Shown here: piece by piece, positions 21,566 to 26,418 of the stretch | How positions within the stretch are numbered: the stretch's first letter is position 1 | Layout: each line of letters begins with the position of its first letter | Source of the DNA: CARZYU01 sp964370085 | GTDB lineage: Bacteria; Bacillota_I; Bacilli_A; RF39; UBA660 | Direction of reading: 5' to 3' | DNA: 26,418 nt | NCBI GenBank assembly: GCA_964370085.1 | Contig: CAYJHI010000013.1 | Span: 1 to 26,418, forward strand | Translations under genes and position numbers: made by a program | The notes under the pieces: generated by a model | Seen by the model: only the letters and a program-made list of their open reading frames with translations | Told to the model about the DNA's origin: nothing | Database searches by the model: none

Positions 21566-22168
21566 TTAGTTCTTCTTATTATGTCGTTTTTTGACCTTTT
21601 TATAAATAAACATAAGGATTAAAACAACAATTAAAATTCTAATAGGAAGCTTTAATTTAGAGGTATATTCACTTAATATTACCCATCCACTTCCTAAAGC
21701 ATATCCAACATAAACAAATACAAAAGTCCAAGGAATACTACCTATTAAAGTGTATAAAACAAACTTAAAAAAAGGTACTTTCATAATACCCATAGGTATT
21801 GATATTAAAGTTCTAATTATTGGAAAATTTCTACCTATCAAAGCAGCCCATAATCCATACTTATTAAACCAACTATCACTTTTACTTAGATCTTCACTCT
21901 TTAAAAACATATATTTACCATATTTATCAGTAAAAGGTAATCCTCCAAAATACCCTATTATATAAAGAACTATTGCACAAAAAACACTACCTAATAAACC
22001 AATAACAAACGCTCCCCAAAAAGAAAAAATCCCTTGTGATGCTAAGATACCACCAGTAGCTAATATTAATTCACTAGGAATAATAATTATAACAGCTTCC
22101 AATACCATACCTAAAAACATTCCTAAATAACCAAAATCACTCATTAATTCTAATACCCAAGTATCCAT
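21566..22168 (-). CDS. DedA family membrane protein
   Basis: Polytopic inner-membrane protein of 200 residues. The DedA/SNARE-associated superfamily includes undecaprenyl-phosphate and phospholipid flippases; which lipid this one moves cannot be told from sequence. Family features are an early acidic helix with E...PSELILATGG (about 24-41), the re-entrant region, and GRNFPIIRTLISIPMGIMKVPFFKF (about 112-136) carrying conserved Arg and Pro residues. GSIPWTFVFVYVGYALG follows. The C-terminal tail is strongly basic. The ATG has a weak GGTGATTAT site. It lies 35 bases after the HAD gene, whose terminator is weak, so the two may be co-transcribed. Confidence 0.9.
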   Translation of the reverse strand: MDTWVLELMSDFGYLGMFLGMVLEAVIIIIPSELILATGGILASQGIFSFWGAFVIGLLGSVFCAIVLYIIGYFGGLPFTDKYGKYMFLKSEDLSKSDSWFNKYGLWAALIGRNFPIIRTLISIPMGIMKVPFFKFVLYTLIGSIPWTFVFVYVGYALGSGWVILSEYTSKLKLPIRILIVVLILMFIYKKVKKRHNKKN

Positions 22169-22191
22169 ATAATCACCATTTAATTATATGC

Positions 22192-22215
22192 AAAAAAAAA
22201 GACTTAATTAAAAGT
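22192..22215 (-). terminator. Weak terminator after the HAD phosphatase gene
   Basis: Only a 4-bp stem (22202-22205 with 22212-22215), but nine T follow on the minus strand. It includes part of the stop codon. Partial read-through into dedA is likely. Confidence 0.35.
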
Positions 22216-22899
22216 ATTTTCTTCTATTAAATCTTTAACATCTTCACATATATTTATATCTAAAATATCTAAATTACTAACACTATCACTCATTTTATAA
22301 CCATTAAATTCTACTAACATCTCTATATCATTAACATCATTACCTATCGTAATAACATCTCTTTTATTCAAATTAAGTTTCTCTAGTAAAACATTAATAG
22401 CAGTCGCTTTATTAACATCCTTATTTAATAAATTAATATAATAACGACTTAAGTACCCTCTTATTCCTCTAACCTTATCTAAAACTTCTTTTAACAATAA
22501 AGAACAAGTTTTAAAATCTACCATAGGTCCATTAATAGCAACCACTTTAGAATTAATATCTTTACTATAATTAATACCATCATCTAAATGATAATCTAAT
22601 ATACCATTACTTGTTTTTAAAATATCAATTACTCCTTCAACAACTTCTCTATCTAATAATTTCTCATAAACAAGGTTTAAATCAGCATCATATATCTTTG
22701 AACCGTCATTACATATTAAATAATCATACTTAATACGAAAAGATTCAATAACATTCAATAAAGAAGTTAAATTCCTACCCGTCGCAATTATAAAGAAATT
22801 ACCTTTTTCTCTAAATAAGTCTATTGCTTTCTTACTTTCTTCTAAAGATAAATTATCTTTATATAATGTTCCATCTAAATCAGTTATTATCACTTTCAT
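22204..22899 (-). CDS. Cof-type HAD-superfamily phosphatase
   Basis: Predicted cytoplasmic small-molecule phosphatase of HAD subfamily IIB, 231 residues. Motif I is ITDLDGTLY (nucleophile Asp near residue 6, acid/base Asp two later). Motif II is IIATGRN, a Lys in NKATAINVLLE matches motif III, and motif IV is IGNDVNDIEML. The cap domain lies between. Substrates of this group are usually sugar phosphates, nucleotides or flavin precursors and cannot be chosen here. I start at the ATG at 22899, which has GGTGA upstream; a GTG 12 bases earlier is part of that site. It is divergent from pyrG and has a strong promoter giving a leader of only about ten bases. Confidence 0.88.
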   Translation of the reverse strand: MKVIITDLDGTLYKDNLSLEESKKAIDLFREKGNFFIIATGRNLTSLLNVIESFRIKYDYLICNDGSKIYDADLNLVYEKLLDREVVEGVIDILKTSNGILDYHLDDGINYSKDINSKVVAINGPMVDFKTCSLLLKEVLDKVRGIRGYLSRYYINLLNKDVNKATAINVLLEKLNLNKRDVITIGNDVNDIEMLVEFNGYKMSDSVSNLDILDINICEDVKDLIEENTFN

Positions 22900-22915
22900 A
22901 TACTTCACCACTATA

Positions 22916-22944
22916 ATTATAATATATAACTTTTTTAATGTCTA
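22916..22944 (-). promoter_or_regulatory. Promoter for the HAD phosphatase gene
   Basis: On the minus strand TAGACA (22939-22944), 17 bases, TATAAT (22916-22921): five of six and six of six matches. The start would be near 22909, ten bases before the ATG. Confidence 0.7.
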
Positions 22945-22973
22945 ATAAATGTCCTTTTATTGTCATTTATTAG
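22942..22973. repeat. Inverted repeat between divergent HAD and pyrG promoters
   Basis: CTAATAAATG (22942-22951) and CATTTATTAG (22964-22973) are perfect 10-base inverted arms with a 12-base centre. One arm overlaps the HAD -35 and the other ends five bases before the pyrG -35. There is no T tract, so it is not a terminator; an operator is possible. Confidence 0.55.
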
Positions 22974-22978
22974 TCACT

Positions 22979-23007
22979 TTGATATACTTTTAATGTAAGA
23001 ATATAAT
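22979..23007 (+). promoter_or_regulatory. Promoter for pyrG
   Basis: TTGATA (22979-22984), 17 bases, TATAAT (23002-23007). Transcription would start around 23012-23014, at the Shine-Dalgarno site itself, leaving a leader of about ten bases. Confidence 0.7.
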
Positions 23008-23023
23008 AAGTGGAGGTGTTAAA

Positions 23024-24622
23024 ATGACAAAATATATTTTTATTACAGGTGGAGTATGTTCAGGACTAGGTAAAGGAATAACTGCATCGTCTATCGCCCT
23101 ATTACTAAAAGCTAAAGGATATAAGGTATTCATGCAAAAATTCGATCCTTATATGAATGTAGACCCAGGTACAATGAATCCAATTCAACATGGAGAAGTT
23201 TTTGTAACTGCAGACGGTTGTGAAACTGATTTAGACTTAGGTCACTATGAAAGATTTATTGATGAAGAATTAAATTATACATCCAACATAACAAATGGTA
23301 AAATTTATTCATCAGTTATCGAAAAAGAAAGACGTGGAGATTATTTAGGTGCTACTATCCAAATCATTCCTCATATTTCAAATGAAATTAAAAATAAAAT
23401 ATATGAAGCTGCCAGTTCATCAAATGCCGATGTCATCATAACTGAAATTGGTGGAACAGTTGGAGATATTGAATCATCTGTAATGATGGAAACATTAAGA
23501 CAATTCAGAATGGAAATAGGTTTTGAAAACAGTTTGTTTGTTCATACAACGCTTATTCCCTATTTATATGGATCAAATGAATTAAAAACAAAACCAACTC
23601 AAAACAGTGTTATTGAGTTAAGAAAACTAGGTATACAACCTGATATTATTGTAACTAGATCATCAATTGACTTAGACGAACATATAAAAAATAAACTATC
23701 ACTCTTTTGTAGTATTCCAAAAGAGAACATAATTGAAGCAGTAGATGTTCAAAATATTTATCAAATACCAATTAATTTCCATAAGCAAAATATAGAAGAA
23801 ATCATCTTAAAACATCTAAATTTAGATAACAAAAAAAGCAATTTAAAATACTGGAAAGACCTTATTAATACAGTTGATACTTTAAAAGAAGAAATAGAAA
23901 TTGCCTTAGTAGGAAAATACGTTTCCTTAGAAGATGCATATTTATCAGTTAAAGAAGCATTAAAACATGCTGGATACAAGTATAATACTAAAATCAAAAT
24001 AAATTGGATTAATTCAGAAAATCTAGAAGAAGATGTCGATTTAAAAGAAATATTTAAAAATACTAAAGGAATAATAATACCAGGAGGTTTTGGAACAAGA
24101 GGTATAAAAGGAAAAATAATCGCTTGTCAATACGCAAGAGAAAATAACATACCTTTTCTAGGAATATGCTTGGGTATGCAAATATCTGTAATTGAATTTG
24201 CTAAAAATGTATGTGGAATAAAAAATGCAACTTCTACTGAATTCAATGAAGAAGCACAAGAACCTATTATAGATTTAATGGCAGATCAAAAATCAATTCA
24301 CAATATGGGTGGAACTCTAAGATTAGGTAATTATGGATGCAATCTAGAAAAAGGAACATTAGCAGACAAAGCGTATAATAATAATTTTATCCAAGAAAGA
24401 CATCGACACAGATATGAATTTAACAACAAATACAAAAAACAATTAGAAGAAAAAGGAATGGTTTTTTCTGGAATAAATGATAAAGTAGAATTAGTAGAAA
24501 TAGTAGAAATACCTACTCATAAACATTTTATCGCATGTCAATTTCATCCAGAATTTAAAAGTAGACCAACCAAACCTCATCCTCTATTTGATTCATTTAT
24601 TAAAGCAAGTTGTAACAAATAA
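23024..24622 (+). CDS. pyrG: CTP synthase
   Basis: Makes CTP from UTP, ATP and glutamine, the last step of pyrimidine nucleotide synthesis. The 532-residue length is normal. The N-terminal synthetase domain opens with ITGGVCSGLGKGITASSIA and carries KFDPYMNVDPGTMNPIQHGEVFVT and DLDLGHYERF. The C-terminal glutamine amidotransferase domain begins near 290. Its oxyanion region is PGGFGTRG, the nucleophile Cys382 is in GICLGMQ, and the His508/Glu510 pair is in FHPEF; HRHRYEFN is also conserved. The ATG has GGAGGTG five bases upstream. In many Firmicutes pyrG is controlled by a leader attenuator with a GGGC start; no such leader fits here. Confidence 0.98.
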   Translation: MTKYIFITGGVCSGLGKGITASSIALLLKAKGYKVFMQKFDPYMNVDPGTMNPIQHGEVFVTADGCETDLDLGHYERFIDEELNYTSNITNGKIYSSVIEKERRGDYLGATIQIIPHISNEIKNKIYEAASSSNADVIITEIGGTVGDIESSVMMETLRQFRMEIGFENSLFVHTTLIPYLYGSNELKTKPTQNSVIELRKLGIQPDIIVTRSSIDLDEHIKNKLSLFCSIPKENIIEAVDVQNIYQIPINFHKQNIEEIILKHLNLDNKKSNLKYWKDLINTVDTLKEEIEIALVGKYVSLEDAYLSVKEALKHAGYKYNTKIKINWINSENLEEDVDLKEIFKNTKGIIIPGGFGTRGIKGKIIACQYARENNIPFLGICLGMQISVIEFAKNVCGIKNATSTEFNEEAQEPIIDLMADQKSIHNMGGTLRLGNYGCNLEKGTLADKAYNNNFIQERHRHRYEFNNKYKKQLEEKGMVFSGINDKVELVEIVEIPTHKHFIACQFHPEFKSRPTKPHPLFDSFIKASCNK

Positions 24623-24641
24623 ATGTTACTTCTTTTTTTAT

Positions 24642-24672
24642 AAAAAAAAAAAAAAAAGAGTTATAAACTCTT
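24642..24672 (-). terminator. Intrinsic terminator of the zinc-ribbon YIP1-like gene
   Basis: Stem AAGAGTT (24656-24662) / AACTCTT (24666-24672), 3-base loop, then 16 T on the minus strand. It overlaps two bases of the stop codon. pyrG, arriving from the other side, has no equally good terminator here. Confidence 0.85.
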
Positions 24673-25354
24673 ACATTGCTATTTGTAAATATAAAGTAAT
24701 TATTAACAATAAAATTCCATACATTGCAACTAGTGATAAAGATACATGATCCTCTTTAACTTTAGCATTAATTTTCATTGCAGAAAATATATTAAATGCA
24801 AAGAACATAATTCCCATCAATAACAAAATAACCATTAACTGTATTGATAAGAAAGACATTATAAATACTCCTAAGCAAATTGCAACATTAATGAAAGATG
24901 CCGTACCTACCAAAGCAACTGATTCTTTTAAAGTGAATTTCTGTTTCATTATTTGTGCCAATGTCAAATAAACACCAAATACAAACACCCCATAAAACAA
25001 CACTGCCAAGAAAAAACCTTGTATAAACATCAATACACCTGAAACCATAAATGAATTAATCATTCCACCTAAAAACAGTGATAACAATCCATTCAGCATT
25101 ACAGTAAATACTAACGCAAAACTAATACATGCAACTCCAATAGCAATTAATCCTAAGTAAAAGTCTTTAGTTTCTGAATATTTTTTTACAGTAGAAACCG
25201 GTTTGATGATAAATCCTTTTAATATACCTATTACCCTTTCACCCATTTCGTCAAAATTAGTAGTAGTTTTAACGTTTGTCGTTACTTCAACAGCACAATC
25301 AAGACATCTATCGTCCACTAATTTCTTTCCACATTTTGAACAAAACTTAGCCAT
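24671..25354 (-). CDS. Zinc-ribbon polytopic membrane protein, YIP1-like
   Basis: A 227-residue protein with an N-terminal zinc ribbon (CSKCG near residue 5, CLDC near 17; the spacing between knuckles is shorter than in the other zinc-ribbon proteins here). A charged linker with an amphipathic stretch follows (VIGILKGFIIKPVSTVKKY). Five hydrophobic segments occupy about residues 66-225. The layout, including the KPVST-like motif just before the first membrane segment, resembles YIP1-type bacterial membrane proteins. The function is unknown. GGAGG precedes the ATG. Only 17 bases separate it from the upstream gene, so the two form an operon; the terminator is at its stop. Confidence 0.82.
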   Translation of the reverse strand: MAKFCSKCGKKLVDDRCLDCAVEVTTNVKTTTNFDEMGERVIGILKGFIIKPVSTVKKYSETKDFYLGLIAIGVACISFALVFTVMLNGLLSLFLGGMINSFMVSGVLMFIQGFFLAVLFYGVFVFGVYLTLAQIMKQKFTLKESVALVGTASFINVAICLGVFIMSFLSIQLMVILLLMGIMFFAFNIFSAMKINAKVKEDHVSLSLVAMYGILLLIITLYLQIAM

Positions 25355-25371
25355 TTTTTTCCTCCTATTTA

Positions 25372-26418
25372 TTATTCAGGAAAATAAGTAGTCATTGACC
25401 TAATACCCGCAAACTCATATTTCCCATCAACATATTTCAAATAGATACTTTGTCTTATATCTCTTTTTACACTATTATAAAAGTCATCCTCATGAATATA
25501 AGAAACTTCATAATAAAGATCTGACTCAATAGTTACCATTATTGTACCATCTTTATTCAAATCTACATAGTATAAATATGCATCATTTAAAGAAACTTCA
25601 TCTAAATCATAATATTTAGTAACATCATCATAATACTCAATATAACTATCTTCTAAATTATTATAATCTACATCAGTATACACAAAATTATCTTTTATAT
25701 CAGAAAAACTATTTCCCTCAATAATTGATTGATATATAATATTCAAATATTTTAAAGAAGAATCTTCTATATCTTTAATTACATCATCTGATAAAAGACT
25801 TATATCAAATTCAGAAATATCTAATCCATCAATACTATCACTAGGAATAAATTTATCTTCAAAAAGAAATTCTTCTGGATATATAACACTCAAATCATAT
25901 TCAACATTAGAAAACAAATCAACTATATAATAATCATATGATTCATCATCTATATCCTGATCTAAATATTTTGAATCTAACAAAACTCCGTCAATAGAAA
26001 TTATTGAATCTTCTGCAACAGTTATATAGTAATCATTAGAAACAAAACTACTTTCTTTTATCTTCCAATTAGGAAAAAAGAAATATATGTTTCCATCTTT
26101 AACAAATTCAAGTTCAAGAACTTCATCATTAACAACTATTTTAACTATAGAAGTTTCCCCATCAACAGTATAATCTAAAATATTATATTCAAAAGACGGT
26201 TCTTCTAATCTAGTATTATTATACTTTTCAACAAACTTACTCTTAGAAGTAAAAACCCCATCTACATTAAAATAATTATATAATTCACTAACATCATTAT
26301 AAGAACTAGCATACAAATAATTATTTGCAACAACATTAGGAAGAGTAATATTATAAAAGTAAATACTAAGTCCGGTAACACCTAAAATAAGTATAATAAT
26401 CAAACCCAAAATAATAGT
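25372..26418 (-). CDS. TcaA-like single-pass membrane protein, 5' end beyond the window
   Basis: The reading frame stays open to the window edge (codons for T-I-I-L before the first in-window TTG), so this is the C-terminal 348 or so residues of a longer protein. A membrane segment lies at the visible start (ILGLIIILILGVTGLSIYFY). It is followed by a large, very acidic, Tyr-rich extracytoplasmic region with a beta-rich unit around ILDYTVDGETSIVKIVVNDEVLELEFVKDG and a possible second one (YYITVAEDSIISIDGVLLDSK). This layout fits TcaA/YvbJ-like proteins, which carry a cytoplasmic zinc ribbon before the membrane segment; here that part would be off-window. The assignment is tentative. It is the upstream partner of the YIP1-like gene. 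Confidence 0.68.
   Translation of the reverse strand, partial: TIILGLIIILILGVTGLSIYFYNITLPNVVANNYLYASSYNDVSELYNYFNVDGVFTSKSKFVEKYNNTRLEEPSFEYNILDYTVDGETSIVKIVVNDEVLELEFVKDGNIYFFFPNWKIKESSFVSNDYYITVAEDSIISIDGVLLDSKYLDQDIDDESYDYYIVDLFSNVEYDLSVIYPEEFLFEDKFIPSDSIDGLDISEFDISLLSDDVIKDIEDSSLKYLNIIYQSIIEGNSFSDIKDNFVYTDVDYNNLEDSYIEYYDDVTKYYDLDEVSLNDAYLYYVDLNKDGTIMVTIESDLYYEVSYIHEDDFYNSVKRDIRQSIYLKYVDGKYEFAGIRSMTTYFPE

Noticed and set aside
21750..21965. Open frame antisense to dedA
   Set aside because: Shadow of a conserved membrane protein; no start signals.
22942..22973. Inverted repeat before pyrG as a leader attenuator
   Set aside because: It lies upstream of the -35 element, lacks a T tract, and no GGGC start follows the -10.
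23761..23997. Open frame antisense to pyrG
   Set aside because: Shadow of a highly conserved enzyme.
25203..25391. Open frame antisense to the YIP1-like gene start
   Set aside because: Covers the zinc-ribbon coding region and ribosome binding site of a supported gene.
1..26418. Use of TGA as tryptophan (genetic code 4)
   Set aside because: All conserved proteins are full length without in-frame TGA, and the Trp codons I checked are TGG; TGA is merely rare as a stop.

Overview
The window is compact, AT-rich DNA with 29 protein-coding genes and no intergenic stretch over about 120 bases. I see no tRNA, rRNA, insertion sequence, CRISPR array or prophage. It reads as chromosome of a walled, low-GC Gram-positive (Firmicutes/Bacilli-type) bacterium. 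The support is the ireB-ruvX-yrzB-mltG-trmR-trhP1-trhP2-greA order (the Bacillus subtilis yrzL-yrrK-yrzB-yrrL-yrrM-yrrN-yrrO-udk-greA order with changes), GAGGTG-type Shine-Dalgarno sites, sigma-A-like promoters, AGA-rich arginine codons and peptidoglycan-directed proteins. Of 29 stops, 23 are TAA, 5 TAG and 1 TGA. TGA is a stop here, not Trp. A poorly cultured gut Bacilli lineage near Erysipelotrichales/RF39 would fit, but that is a guess.

Layout: 1-5198 (minus) holds trigger factor with a small overlapping upstream gene, greA, a dGTPase-like HD hydrolase, and the tRNA wobble-uridine hydroxylation pair trhP2/trhP1. At 5246-6163 two paralogous zinc-ribbon membrane proteins sit on the plus strand behind a consensus promoter. 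They split trhP1/trhP2 from trmR. At 6167-8822 (minus) is the tightly overlapped ireB-ruvX-yrzB-mltG-trmR unit. Then come a GluP-like rhomboid protease (minus), TspO (plus), and rluD with lspA (minus). From 11976 to 18720 is an envelope block: a membrane-anchored six-PASTA protein, a very large secreted glucosaminidase, a zinc-ribbon protein and an unknown protein. At 18772-22899 (minus) are typA, two small paralogous unknown genes, a DedA membrane protein and a Cof-type HAD phosphatase. pyrG (plus) follows, and the right edge holds an operon of two membrane proteins, the first cut by the window end.

How the genes fit together: TrhP1, TrhP2 and TrmR together would make 5-methoxyuridine at tRNA position 34. 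MltG, the glucosaminidase, the PASTA protein, IreB (in enterococci a target of the PASTA kinase) and LspA all concern the cell wall or exported proteins. Four zinc-ribbon membrane proteins, plus a probable fifth that is truncated, form a recurring theme with no assigned role.

I found no clearly new multi-gene system. The most unusual signals are intrinsic terminators that nearly always include the stop codon, a 21-base element shared by two neighbouring envelope-gene promoter regions, a duplicated promoter-gene-terminator unit, and the interruption of the wobble-modification cluster.
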